A DNA stretch of 19,693 nt, taken from contig CANQOD010000004.1 of assembly GCA_947625395.1 (NCBI GenBank), forward strand, positions 1-19,693, read 5' to 3'. This document shows positions 1 through 7,032 of this stretch, one piece after another. This stretch comes from an uncultured Bacilli bacterium (GTDB lineage: Bacteria; Bacillota_I; Bacilli_A; RF39; UBA660). Position numbers and translations under genes: made by a program. The first letter of the stretch is position 1. Each line of letters begins with the position of its first letter. Below the pieces are notes generated by a model. It saw nothing but the letters and a program-made list of their open reading frames with translations, did no database searches and had not been told where the DNA came from.

Positions 1-765
1 AATAATAAAATTTCGAATGCAGAGTTTTTAGTAGCAAATCCACAGTTTAAGGATGAAAATAGTTTGTTATTTCCAGGACAAGAAGTAACGTTGGGTATTT
101 TACAACCGCAATTTGATTTAGTTGAAATTGACCACGTTGTAGAAATGCAAGAGATTAAATATACAACTGAAATTCGTTATGATAACAACTTGTTATTAGG
201 AACAACGAACGTCATTCAACAAGGTCAAAATGGCCTTTCAAGAGTGACGCGAAAAGATAGAAAAGTCAATGGTGTTTTAGAAGAAACACATACTGTTCCA
301 GAGGAAACAACGGAAATTAAGCCAGCAGTGACGGAAATCATTGTTCGTGGGGGACGTTCTGGTTCTTATGCCGCAGATGGCTATTGGGCTTGGCCAACCA
401 AAACACCTTACACGATTACTTCAGGTCTTGGTTGGCGTGGCGGGTCTTACCACAATGGAATTGATATTGCTGGTACCGGATATGGTTCTCCTGCCTATGC
501 TGCCAATAATGGTGTTGTTGTCGAAGCTGGTTATCGTTGGCCAGATGGAAATTATGTGACAATTAATCATAACAATGGTTATTATACCTTATATGCTCAC
601 TTAAGTTCGATTTATGTTCAAGTGGGACAAGTAGTAGAGTTAGGACAGGTAATTGGAGCTATTGGTCAAACAGGGTTAGCGTCAGGTCCACATTTACACT
701 TTAGTCTTTTCCAAGGATATCCATATCGTGGCGGAACTGTTCTAGAACCAAGAACGCTCTATTAA
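1..765 (+). CDS. LysM/G5/M23 cell-wall endopeptidase, 5' truncated by the window edge
   Basis: The frame is open from base 1, so the start lies upstream; 254 codons are visible. Residues 1-32 look like the end of a LysM peptidoglycan-binding repeat (NPQFKDENSLLFPGQ). Residues ~40-115 resemble a G5 domain, ending near TEIIVRGG. Residues ~130-250 are a peptidase M23 (lysostaphin/LytM) domain with the zinc ligands in HNGID and the second His of HLHF, plus a YAHL motif. M23 enzymes are secreted zinc metallopeptidases that cut peptidoglycan peptide crosslinks; LysM and G5 domains anchor such enzymes to the wall. The stop lies 14 bases before walJ, suggesting co-transcription. Cell-wall hydrolases are classic WalRK regulon members, so the position beside walJ is suggestive. 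Domain family is confident; the exact bond cut is unknown. Confidence 0.88.
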   Translation, partial: NNKISNAEFLVANPQFKDENSLLFPGQEVTLGILQPQFDLVEIDHVVEMQEIKYTTEIRYDNNLLLGTTNVIQQGQNGLSRVTRKDRKVNGVLEETHTVPEETTEIKPAVTEIIVRGGRSGSYAADGYWAWPTKTPYTITSGLGWRGGSYHNGIDIAGTGYGSPAYAANNGVVVEAGYRWPDGNYVTINHNNGYYTLYAHLSSIYVQVGQVVELGQVIGAIGQTGLASGPHLHFSLFQGYPYRGGTVLEPRTLY

Positions 766-779
766 GAGGAAACACAAAA

Positions 780-1541
780 ATGAAAATCAAATCATTCGCC
801 TCAGGCTCAAAAGGAAACTGTACCTATCTAGAGGGAAAAAATCTAAAAATTCTCATTGATATTGGGATTAGTTGTCGACAAATTGAACAATGTCTAGCAG
901 AACTTTCCTTGACCCTAGAAGATATTGACGCTATTTTAATTACCCATACCCATAAAGACCATATTCAAGGACTTCCTGTCGTTGCCAAACATACCAATGC
1001 AAAGTTTTATATTCAAGAAGAAATTTATAAAGAAGTGAAAAATGTGCTTCCCAAAGAACAAATTGAATTTTTTCAAGCCCAAAACACTTTAAAAGAAATG
1101 ACCATTTTTCCTTTTCCAACAAGTCATGATGCTGTGGCCTCTTGTGGTTTTCTAATTACGGAGGAAGAATCGAGCCTTGTCTATGTGACTGATACGGGGT
1201 ATGTAGCAAGCAAATATTTGAAAAAGCTGATGAACAAGAATACCTATTTTATTGAAGCAAATCATGACGAAGAGCTTTTGATGAATGGCGATTATCCATA
1301 CTATTTAAAACAAAGAGTGTTGGGCGACCATGGACATTTATCCAATCGACTTACCGCAGCTTATCTAAAAATGTTGGTTGGTGAAAATACCAAAGAGGTG
1401 ATTCTAGCACATTTAAGTGAAAAGCATAATACAGAAGAACTCGCTTTGAAAACAATTGAACAAGCAATCAGGCAGACACCGTATCAGCCGAAGATAATGA
1501 TTGCAAAACAAAAAGAAGAAACAGAATTCGTAGAGGTATAG
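780..1541 (+). CDS. walJ: WalJ/YycJ-type metallo-beta-lactamase-fold hydrolase
   Basis: 253 residues. The metallo-beta-lactamase metal motif is HTHKDH at residues 56-61, with supporting metal-site regions near DTG (~130s) and DHGHLSN (~183). Length and N-terminus (MKIKSFASGSKGNC) match YycJ/WalJ, a cytoplasmic MBL-fold protein encoded at the end of the walRKHIJ locus in Bacillota. It has been linked to exonuclease activity and to coordinating replication or division with wall growth; its true substrate is not settled. The start ATG follows an AAGAGGAAA ribosome site. The next gene but one element is rlmH, the usual neighbour of walJ (htrA, often between them, is absent here). A short near-palindrome (TGAAAAAGAATTCTTTTCA, 1543-1561 region) follows the stop and might be a weak processing or termination hairpin. 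Confidence 0.9.
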   Translation: MKIKSFASGSKGNCTYLEGKNLKILIDIGISCRQIEQCLAELSLTLEDIDAILITHTHKDHIQGLPVVAKHTNAKFYIQEEIYKEVKNVLPKEQIEFFQAQNTLKEMTIFPFPTSHDAVASCGFLITEEESSLVYVTDTGYVASKYLKKLMNKNTYFIEANHDEELLMNGDYPYYLKQRVLGDHGHLSNRLTAAYLKMLVGENTKEVILAHLSEKHNTEELALKTIEQAIRQTPYQPKIMIAKQKEETEFVEV

Positions 1542-1607
1542 CCTGAAAAAGAATTCTTTTCATGACGATGTGTGTCTTGAGTGAAGTGAAAGGAATGTGC
1601 GGTTAAA

Positions 1608-2057
1608 ATGAAAATTATTTGTGTGGGAAAAATCAAAGAACAATATTTAAAAGATGCGATACAAGAATATTTGAAACGACTTTCTAAGTATACAAAAGTG
1701 GAAGTGGTGGAGCTTCCGGATGCCTCCTTTCAAGATGCTTCTAAAAATAGAGAGGTTGAGGGAGAAAAAATTTTAAGTCAAATCAAAGATAAGGATTATG
1801 TGATTACACTTGAAATCAATGGAAAAGAGTTTGATTCTTTGCAATTTGCTTCTCATTTAGAACAAGTAGAAAGTTTGGGGCCACTTCTTTTTGTGATTGG
1901 TGGCAGCAATGGCCTTTCAGAAGCAGTCAAGCAGCGAAGTAATGAAGCGATTTCCTTTTCTAAGATGACTTTTCCACATCAATTATTTCGTGTTCTTTTA
2001 CTAGAACAAATCTATCGAAGCTATAAAATACGACATCATGAGGCGTATCATAAGTAA
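1608..2057 (+). CDS. rlmH: 23S rRNA pseudouridine-1915 N3-methyltransferase
   Basis: 149 residues, slightly shorter than the ~159 of Bacillus. SPOUT-family methyltransferase that uses S-adenosylmethionine to methylate pseudouridine 1915 in helix 69 of 23S rRNA in the assembled ribosome. The family signature is clear: N-terminal MKIICVGKIKE, the SAM-loop region LFVIGGSNGLSE (~100-112), and the C-terminal block KMTFPHQLFRVLLLEQIYR ending in the near-invariant EAYHK. The AAAGGA ribosome site lies 13 bases upstream of the ATG, a little far, but no better start exists because the N-terminus aligns with the family. It sits between walJ and the PHP gene, as in the wal locus of many Bacillota. Confidence 0.95.
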   Translation: MKIICVGKIKEQYLKDAIQEYLKRLSKYTKVEVVELPDASFQDASKNREVEGEKILSQIKDKDYVITLEINGKEFDSLQFASHLEQVESLGPLLFVIGGSNGLSEAVKQRSNEAISFSKMTFPHQLFRVLLLEQIYRSYKIRHHEAYHK

Positions 2058-2070
2058 AACGAGGTGAGAA

Positions 2071-2892
2071 ATGAAAGCAGATTTGCATAATCATACAACT
2101 TATTCAGATGGTGTTTTATCTGTCTTAGAACTTGCCCAGTTCAAAAAACAGGAGGGCTTTGATTGCATTGCAATTACGGACCATGATAGTATTGGTGCCT
2201 TTCAAGACATTACCAAAGATTTACCAATTCCGGTTCTTGTGGGCGTGGAACTTTCTACGTATTATCATGGAGAAAATATTCATTTGTTGGGTTATTTTAA
2301 AGGAAATCAACTTCCAACAGATGCCTTTCAAAAGTTTTTAACACATCTTGTGGAAAAAAGGAAAACAAGAGTCATGAAAATGATTCGCCTGTTGAAAAAA
2401 CAGGGGATTGAAATTCGTTATGAAGATGTTTTAAAATTTGCAGATGGAGCGGTCGCAAGGCCTCATGTGGCGAAAGCGATTCAGGAAAAATATCCTCTTT
2501 CATGGGAAGAAATCTTCCATCAATATATTGGTGAAGAGGCACCTTGTTATGTGAAAACAGAGAATCTCGATTTGAAAGATGCTATCACACTTCTTCATCA
2601 AAATCATGCCCTTGCTGTTTTAGCACACCCACATTATATTCAAAAAAATGAGGTGAAAGAACTTATTAAGTTAGGAATTGATGGCATCGAAGTGTATTAT
2701 GCGACCATGAATGAACAGGATAGGAAGAAGTATTTACAACTGGCGAAAGACAATCATCTATTGGTCACCGGTGGCAGTGATTTTCATGAAGCTCTGGAAA
2801 AGTCAAAAGAATTCGATTCCTATGGACTTCAAGGAGAAGATGCCTTGCGATTTTTAAACGAAGTGGAAGTGAAAATCAATGATTGGAAATAA
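2071..2892 (+). CDS. PHP-domain phosphoesterase (TrpH/YciV-RnmP family)
   Basis: 273 residues. N-terminal PHP motif I is DLHNHTTYSDG (residues 4-14) and motif II is ITDHDS (35-40); later metal ligands are in GVEL (~62), VLAHPHY (~185) and GGSDFHE (~232). These His/Asp clusters form the trinuclear metal site of the polymerase and histidinol phosphatase fold. The closest known group, TrpH/YciV, includes nucleoside 3',5'-bisphosphate phosphatases and the 5'-3' exoribonuclease RNase AM (RnmP) that trims rRNA 5' ends. An RNA-maturation role beside rlmH is attractive but inferred. Ribosome site GAGGTGAGAA precedes the ATG. The 3' end overlaps ung by 14 bases, implying translational coupling. Confidence 0.85.
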   Translation: MKADLHNHTTYSDGVLSVLELAQFKKQEGFDCIAITDHDSIGAFQDITKDLPIPVLVGVELSTYYHGENIHLLGYFKGNQLPTDAFQKFLTHLVEKRKTRVMKMIRLLKKQGIEIRYEDVLKFADGAVARPHVAKAIQEKYPLSWEEIFHQYIGEEAPCYVKTENLDLKDAITLLHQNHALAVLAHPHYIQKNEVKELIKLGIDGIEVYYATMNEQDRKKYLQLAKDNHLLVTGGSDFHEALEKSKEFDSYGLQGEDALRFLNEVEVKINDWK

Positions 2893-3541
2893 TTGGGATA
2901 TTTATTTAAAAGAAGAATTTCAAAAGGACTATTTTCAAGAACTGTTAAAATTTGTGAATGAGGAATATCAAACGAAAACCATTTTCCCACCTAAGAATGA
3001 AGTTTTCAATGCCTTTCGTTACACGCCTTATGAAGAGGTAAAAGTCGTTATTTTAGGACAGGACCCTTATCATGGAGTAGGACAAGCCCAAGGCCTTTCT
3101 TTTTCCGTACGTGATACCGTTGCAAAGCCACCCTCATTACAAAATATTTTCAAAGAATTAGAAAGTGATTTAGGAATTCCTTTTCCTAAAAAAAATAGTT
3201 TGATTCCCTGGACAAAAGAGGGCGTCATGTTACTCAACAGCGTTTTAACGGTGGAAAAAGACAAAGCAGCTTCCCATCGAGATAAAGGTTGGGAAACCTT
3301 TACTGACCGTGTGATTCAAATTTTAAATCAGAAAGAGGAACCGATTGTTTTTCTTCTTTGGGGTTCTTATGCGCGGGCGAAAAAAAGTTTTATTACCAAT
3401 CCAAAGCATTTGATTATTGAATCTGCACACCCCTCTCCATTCTCCGCTTATAATGGCTTCTTTGGAAGCAAACCTTTTTCTAAAGCAAATGCATTTTTAA
3501 GAAAAAATGGTCAGAAAGAAATTGACTGGCACATTGAATAA
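2879..3541 (+). CDS. ung: Uracil-DNA glycosylase, family 1
   Basis: 220 residues, normal for family 1. It removes uracil from DNA to start base-excision repair in the cytoplasm. The water-activating motif GQDPYHG is at residues 60-66 (catalytic Asp62), the proline-rich lesion-scanning segment KPPSLQN follows, and the Leu-loop HPSPFSAYNGFFGS starts at His184, the transition-state-stabilising His. The N-terminus (NNWDIYLKEEF) aligns with Bacillus Ung, supporting the ATG that lies inside the end of the PHP gene; the ribosome site there (GGAAGTG) is weak, consistent with coupling to the upstream gene. It is the last gene of the first transcription unit, closed by the terminator at 3586-3627. Confidence 0.97.
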   Translation: MIGNNWDIYLKEEFQKDYFQELLKFVNEEYQTKTIFPPKNEVFNAFRYTPYEEVKVVILGQDPYHGVGQAQGLSFSVRDTVAKPPSLQNIFKELESDLGIPFPKKNSLIPWTKEGVMLLNSVLTVEKDKAASHRDKGWETFTDRVIQILNQKEEPIVFLLWGSYARAKKSFITNPKHLIIESAHPSPFSAYNGFFGSKPFSKANAFLRKNGQKEIDWHIE

Positions 3542-3585
3542 AGAAAATCAAAAAAAAGCGATTCAAAAAAACAATTGTCATCACG

Positions 3586-3627
3586 AAAGTTGTCATGAAA
3601 AAAAGAAAATTTCTGACAACTTTTTTT
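3586..3627 (+). terminator. Rho-independent terminator after ung
   Basis: A 10-bp stem (AAAGTTGTCA at 3586-3595 with TGACAACTTT at 3614-3623) followed by seven T residues at 3621-3627. The loop is long (18 nt, A-rich). It ends the M23-walJ-rlmH-PHP-ung unit. Confidence 0.88.
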
Positions 3628-3663
3628 GATTGCATAATAGACACAAGAAAACGCAACTTTTTG

Positions 3664-3692
3664 TTGAAAAAATTTTTTTCTCTCAGTATAAT
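3664..3692 (+). promoter_or_regulatory. SigmaA-type promoter of the surface-protein gene
   Basis: TTGAAA at 3664-3669, 17-bp spacer, TATAAT at 3687-3692. It lies just downstream of the ung terminator and about 50 bases before the start codon at 3744, so the surface-protein gene is transcribed on its own. Confidence 0.75.
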
Positions 3693-3743
3693 AGGATTAA
3701 ATAATATGCTAATATTACATAATAAGGATAGGAAGTGAAAAAC

Positions 3744-5093
3744 ATGAAACAAGCACGAAAAATGAAGATTCAAAAGAACTATTTTCTATTGATAGGAATA
3801 CTCATCCTGTTTGTTCTTGGTGTTTATTCGAGTTATGCCTTGTTTACTGTGAAAAAAGAAACGAAAGATGTCCTACAAATTGTATCGGGAAATCTTTATG
3901 CAAAATTGACAAATGAAAACGGTGCCGCAACGATTGCCTATAAGAGTATTTCTTCTCAAACGAAGTTTACGATTCTCCCTCATGAAGAAAAAACAATTGT
4001 CTTAAAAGTAGAAAATGTGAATCAACGAGAGGCAAAATTCAATTTATATTATCAAGTATCAAGAAAAGAAAATTTTAAAATTGGTTATTTAGAAAACAAT
4101 CCAGTACTTCCAACAGAAGAGGGCTTTCTCTTAGAAAAAAATGGTAGTCAGGAGTTTATGATTCGAATGTACAATCAAGGAACGGATTCCGTAACGGTAA
4201 CCTTTCATAGTCAGGTCGGATTAGCGAATAAACCTCTTTCTTTACCACAAAATGCCCAAAAATTAGAAGTGTATTCCCAAGAAAACGGTCCTGCTGTTAC
4301 GGCATTACTTTCCAAAGCCAATCAAGGACAAGATACTGCTTCATTGAATCAGGAATTGTATCCTTTTTCCATGACTTCTATCAAACAATCCACCTGGAAA
4401 GAAGAGGAGAAACAAGACTATCGCTATGTTGGTGAAAATCCAAATAATTATGCTTTGATTCAAAATGAACGTTATCGAATCATCGGTGTTTTTGGAACCA
4501 AAGATGCTTATGGAGTCATTGAAAAAAGAATCAAGGTTGTGAAAGAAGAACCAATTCAAACAGAGCGTTTTCAAACGGAAGCCAACAATGAATATGGGGC
4601 CTCTTTAATCAAGAAAACACTAGATGACTATTATTATTCCTTAGAAGATGATACCAAGAAAATGATTGCCAATGTGGAATGGTATTTAGGTGATTTTAAA
4701 AATTTAGAGTTTCAAAACTTGTATCAACAAGAACGCAATCGAAGTCAAGATTCCATCGATTTGCTCACGATGATTGCTCCTCTTTATGCGAGCGATTATT
4801 TATATAGTTATGCCTTGGGTTTCAATTCAACCTGTTTTCAAAGCAATCAAAATTGCCAAGGAAGCTATTTAGGAAATCTATTGGCAGGAAAAAGTAGTTG
4901 GCTTCTTTCCTATAATAGTCTAGATGAAGAACGCAATCATGTTGCCTCTATTCACACCGATGGAACGATTCAGTTTTCGAGTGACGTGCAAGAAGAAAAA
5001 GCCGTTTATCCAAGTTTTTACTTACAGACAAACGTTGAAATGACAGGACAAGGAACCATCGAAGAACCTTATCAATTTCATCTTTCCCTCTAA
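3744..5093 (+). CDS. Membrane-anchored or secreted surface protein, TasA-like N-terminal region
   Basis: 449 residues. A basic N-terminus and hydrophobic segment (~13-31, ending GVYSSYALF) form a signal peptide or anchor. Residues ~40-150 look like an Ig-like beta-sandwich (VSGNLYAKL, LPHEEKTIVLKVENV), the pattern seen in TasA/camelysin-type fibre proteins. The C-terminal ~220 residues resemble a module common in surface proteins of uncultured gut Bacilli: NERYRIIGVF, a Tyr-rich helix LDDYYYSLEDDTKKMI, a Cys pair (CFQSNQNC) and a terminal PSFYLQT...GTIEEPYQF block like their PVI.L..G.GT..NPY ending. Function is unknown; extracellular location is inferred. ATG 3744 is chosen because AGGAAGTGA sits 6 bases upstream; a GTG at 3735 is an alternative. 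It has its own promoter and terminator and no sortase motif. Confidence 0.78.
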   Translation: MKQARKMKIQKNYFLLIGILILFVLGVYSSYALFTVKKETKDVLQIVSGNLYAKLTNENGAATIAYKSISSQTKFTILPHEEKTIVLKVENVNQREAKFNLYYQVSRKENFKIGYLENNPVLPTEEGFLLEKNGSQEFMIRMYNQGTDSVTVTFHSQVGLANKPLSLPQNAQKLEVYSQENGPAVTALLSKANQGQDTASLNQELYPFSMTSIKQSTWKEEEKQDYRYVGENPNNYALIQNERYRIIGVFGTKDAYGVIEKRIKVVKEEPIQTERFQTEANNEYGASLIKKTLDDYYYSLEDDTKKMIANVEWYLGDFKNLEFQNLYQQERNRSQDSIDLLTMIAPLYASDYLYSYALGFNSTCFQSNQNCQGSYLGNLLAGKSSWLLSYNSLDEERNHVASIHTDGTIQFSSDVQEEKAVYPSFYLQTNVEMTGQGTIEEPYQFHLSL

Positions 5094-5115
5094 AGTGTCT
5101 TCAGGACACTTTTTT
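5092..5115 (+). terminator. Rho-independent terminator after the surface-protein gene
   Basis: Stem AAAGTGTC (5092-5099), loop TTCAG, stem GACACTTT (5105-5112), T run 5110-5115. It overlaps the stop codon by two bases. The next 176 bases (5116-5291) are pyrimidine-rich on the + strand and hold no gene I can support. Confidence 0.9.
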
Positions 5116-5291
5116 AGTATCCAGTAGTATGTATTCCTTTTCGTTTTTAGTCTTTCTTGATACGTCCGTCTTGATTCTCTCGTGATGACATCTTTATTAT
5201 CAAATTTATTATCTAATGGTATTTCTTTAACTAAAAAAGAAAGTGAAGTAAAGAAAAAACTTTAAAAACGCAAGAGAAAATACAATTTTAT

Positions 5292-5320
5292 TTGACAAAT
5301 AAAAGAATCTTTGGTATGTT
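5292..5320 (+). promoter_or_regulatory. Promoter of secE-nusG
   Basis: TTGACA at 5292-5297, 17-bp spacer, TATGTT at 5315-5320, with a TGG extended -10 just before it. It lies 54 bases before the chosen secE start. The ATG at 5339 would leave a leader of only ~12 bases with no ribosome site, so it is not favoured. Confidence 0.8.
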
Positions 5321-5374
5321 AAGGACAACACAAACGAGATGTGTTTTTATTTTGAAAAAAAGGAAGATGAAAAA

Positions 5375-5686
5375 ATGGCCCAAGTAGAAAAGAATGAGAA
5401 CTTTAAAGAGTTAAAAACAAAAGAGGAACAACGTGCAAAAACAAATAAAAAAGGAAAAAAGGAAGAACCTAAGAAAAAAACTAAAAAACATGAAGAGGCA
5501 AATCTGAAAGACAAAGCGGTCAATTTTGCTCATGGCGTTCAAACGGAAACAAAAAGAATTCATTGGCCTACGAAGAAAGAAATGATTAAATATTCCGTTG
5601 CAACAATTGCATTTATTATTTTCTTCGCAGTCTTTTTCTTCATCATTGATGTGATTTTTGCATTCGTTCATTCATTAATAGGATAA
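5375..5686 (+). CDS. secE: Preprotein translocase subunit SecE
   Basis: 103 residues from ATG 5375, which follows AAAAGGAAGA. SecE clamps the SecY channel in the cytoplasmic membrane. The conserved amphipathic helix and hinge are at ~45-72 (ETKRIHWPTKKEM, the W-P-T-K signature), followed by one transmembrane helix (~74-98). The first ~45 residues are an unusually long, very Lys/Glu-rich, probably disordered extension; compact Gram-positive SecE proteins have only ~55-65 residues. An in-frame ATG at 5339 would add 12 residues but lacks a ribosome site. rpmG (L33), which commonly precedes secE in Bacillota, is not here. Co-transcribed with nusG, 25 bases downstream. Confidence 0.95.
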   Translation: MAQVEKNENFKELKTKEEQRAKTNKKGKKEEPKKKTKKHEEANLKDKAVNFAHGVQTETKRIHWPTKKEMIKYSVATIAFIIFFAVFFFIIDVIFAFVHSLIG

Positions 5687-5711
5687 GGAAATAGGATAAG
5701 GAGAGGAAAAC

Positions 5712-6245
5712 ATGGAAAAACAATGGTATGTTGTCAATACGTATTCAGGACATGAAAATAAAGTAAAAGAAAAACTTGAAATGCGTGCTGAATCAATGGG
5801 AATGCAAGATTATATTTATCGTGTCGTCGTTCCTGAACAAGAAGAAGTGGAAGTCAAAGATGGCGTCACCAAGAAGAAAGTGAAAAAAATGTTTCCTGGT
5901 TACATTTTGGTAGAAATGGTCATGACAGATGAAGCATGGTATGTTGTCAGAAATACACCAGGCGTTACAGGCTTTATTGGTTCTAGTGGAAAAGGAGCAA
6001 AACCAACTCCGTTACAACCTTATGAAGTAGATAAAGTTCTTGGCAATATGGGAATTAGCCGAATCGATGTCGATGATGATTTGAAAGAGGGCACAAAAGT
6101 GAAAATTGTTGCTGGACCTTTTCAAGGCATGTTTGGAACGGTGGATAGTATCGATATTCCAAACCAAAAAATTATGTTACTCGTTGATTTATTTGGGCAA
6201 GAAACTTCTGTTGAAGTGGAATTAAGTCAAATTGACAAAGCATAA
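5712..6245 (+). CDS. nusG: Transcription termination/antitermination factor NusG
   Basis: 177 residues, normal length. NGN domain ~3-110 (QWYVVNTYSGHENKV, FPGYILVEM, VRNTPGVTGFIGS) and KOW domain ~125-175 (GTKVKIVAGPFQGMFGTVD). NusG binds the beta-prime clamp helices of RNA polymerase, affects pausing and processivity, and its KOW domain contacts S10 or Rho. It follows secE with an AAGGAGAGG ribosome site (a short duplicated stretch AATAGGATAAGGA precedes it) and ends six bases before the rplK promoter. Confidence 0.98.
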   Translation: MEKQWYVVNTYSGHENKVKEKLEMRAESMGMQDYIYRVVVPEQEEVEVKDGVTKKKVKKMFPGYILVEMVMTDEAWYVVRNTPGVTGFIGSSGKGAKPTPLQPYEVDKVLGNMGISRIDVDDDLKEGTKVKIVAGPFQGMFGTVDSIDIPNQKIMLLVDLFGQETSVEVELSQIDKA

Positions 6246-6250
6246 AATAG

Positions 6251-6279
6251 TTGCAAGTTCAACAAAACTATGTTATTAT
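6251..6279 (+). promoter_or_regulatory. Promoter of rplK-rplA
   Basis: TTGCAA at 6251-6256, 17-bp spacer, TATTAT at 6274-6279, preceded by TGT (extended -10). Its start point near 6286 places the hairpin and L1-type site at the very 5' end of the transcript. Confidence 0.75.
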
Positions 6280-6286
6280 TGAGGGG

Positions 6287-6360
6287 CTATATTGAAATCA
6301 ATATAGATTAGTGGGAAGCAAATGCCAATTAAGGCGGACAAAAAGGCTGTTTGAACCACT
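6287..6360 (+). promoter_or_regulatory. Probable L1-binding autoregulatory leader upstream of rplK
   Basis: A perfect 8-bp hairpin (CTATATTG, loop AAAT, CAATATAG; 6287-6306) is followed by an L1-site-like element: AGTGGGAAG at 6310-6318 closing with CCACT at 6356-6360, with GC-rich internal helices (GCC/GGC). In bacteria L1 represses the L11-L1 operon by binding an mRNA mimic of its 23S site. The GTGGGA...ACCAC architecture matches the Firmicute type, but I cannot run a covariance model, so the call rests on layout and pattern. Confidence 0.55.
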
Positions 6361-6391
6361 CGCGAAGAATTAAAGAAAGGATGTGTTTTTC

Positions 6392-6946
6392 GTGGCAAAA
6401 GAAGTTGTAAAGAAAATCAAATTACAAATCGAAGCTGGAAAAGCAACCCCAGCACCACCAGTTGGTACTGTCCTTGGACCTGCCGGAATTAATTTACAAG
6501 AATTCTGTACCAAGTACAATGACGCAACACGTGATAAAATGGGAGATGTGTTACCAGTTGAAATTTCAATTTATGAGGATAGAAGCTTTGATTTTGTTAT
6601 CAAAACTCCACCAGTTAGTTTCTTACTAAAGAAATATGCGAAAATCAACAAAGGTTCTGTGAAAGGTGCACATGAAATTGTCGCAACATTAAAACAAAAT
6701 CAAATTCGTGAAATCGCAGAAATTAAACTTCCTGATTTGAACTGCTATACAATTGAAGAAGCAATGAAGATTGTTGAGGGTACTGCAAGAAATATGGGAA
6801 TTGCTGTTGAGGGAGTTAACGATAAAGAACTCGAAGAAGAAGCCCATGAAGCTGCCCTTGAAGAAGCGCGTGAAGAAAGAGAAGCTGCTAAAGAAGCAGC
6901 TGAAACTGAAGCAGTAGAACAAGAAGAAACAAAATCAGAAGAATAG
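6392..6946 (+). CDS. rplK: 50S ribosomal protein L11 with acidic C-terminal extension
   Basis: 184 residues from GTG 6392 (VAKEVVKKIK), chosen because AGAAAGGA lies ~10 bases upstream and the product then aligns with the family start. L11 forms the GTPase-associated stalk base with 23S rRNA. The N-terminal domain carries the PAPPVG proline pair (~20-25) and the C-terminal RNA-binding domain ends at VEGTARNMGIAVE (~128-140), where Bacillus L11 stops (141 residues). About 42 extra residues follow (143-184) with 18 Glu and 9 Ala, likely a charged helix or disordered tail. The tail is in frame with no sign of a frameshift and runs to a TAG stop. First gene of the rplK-rplA unit. Confidence 0.97.
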   Translation: MAKEVVKKIKLQIEAGKATPAPPVGTVLGPAGINLQEFCTKYNDATRDKMGDVLPVEISIYEDRSFDFVIKTPPVSFLLKKYAKINKGSVKGAHEIVATLKQNQIREIAEIKLPDLNCYTIEEAMKIVEGTARNMGIAVEGVNDKELEEEAHEAALEEAREEREAAKEAAETEAVEQEETKSEE

Positions 6947-6948
6947 AA

Positions 6949-7025
6949 CATATAGGGAAACCTATGTGGGAGGAAAAAAGTCCGCACCATCATCAAGAAA
7001 AACTTGATAAAACCACATAAGGAGG
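6949..7025 (+). promoter_or_regulatory. Second L1-type leader, between rplK and rplA
   Basis: CATATAGG (6949-6956), loop GAAA, CCTATGTG (6961-6968) form an 8-bp hairpin with one G-U pair. ATGTGG (6964-6969) can instead pair with CCACAT (7013-7018), enclosing GGGAGG and an inner hairpin ATCAAG/CTTGAT (6992-7008). The two long helices share bases 6964-6968, so they exclude each other. The closing helix abuts the rplA ribosome site TAAGGAGG (7018-7025), which is a plausible route to translational repression by L1. Inferred from pairing only. Confidence 0.55.
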
Positions 7026-7032
7026 AAATAAA

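Noticed and set aside
1543..1561. Palindrome after walJ as a terminator
   Set aside because: It is almost a perfect palindrome around GAATTC with little loop and no clean T run, and rlmH follows closely without an evident promoter, so termination is doubtful.
5185..5265. 26-codon open frame between the surface-protein terminator and the secE promoter (MTSLLSNLLSNG...)
   Set aside because: No ribosome site, no promoter found before it and no recognisable similarity; it is not the expected rpmG, which has Cys pairs.
6381..6391. Earlier starts for rplK (GTG 6383 in frame, ATG 6381 out of frame)
   Set aside because: The GTG 6383 start would sit directly on the ribosome site; GTG 6392 has proper spacing and gives the family-type N-terminus.
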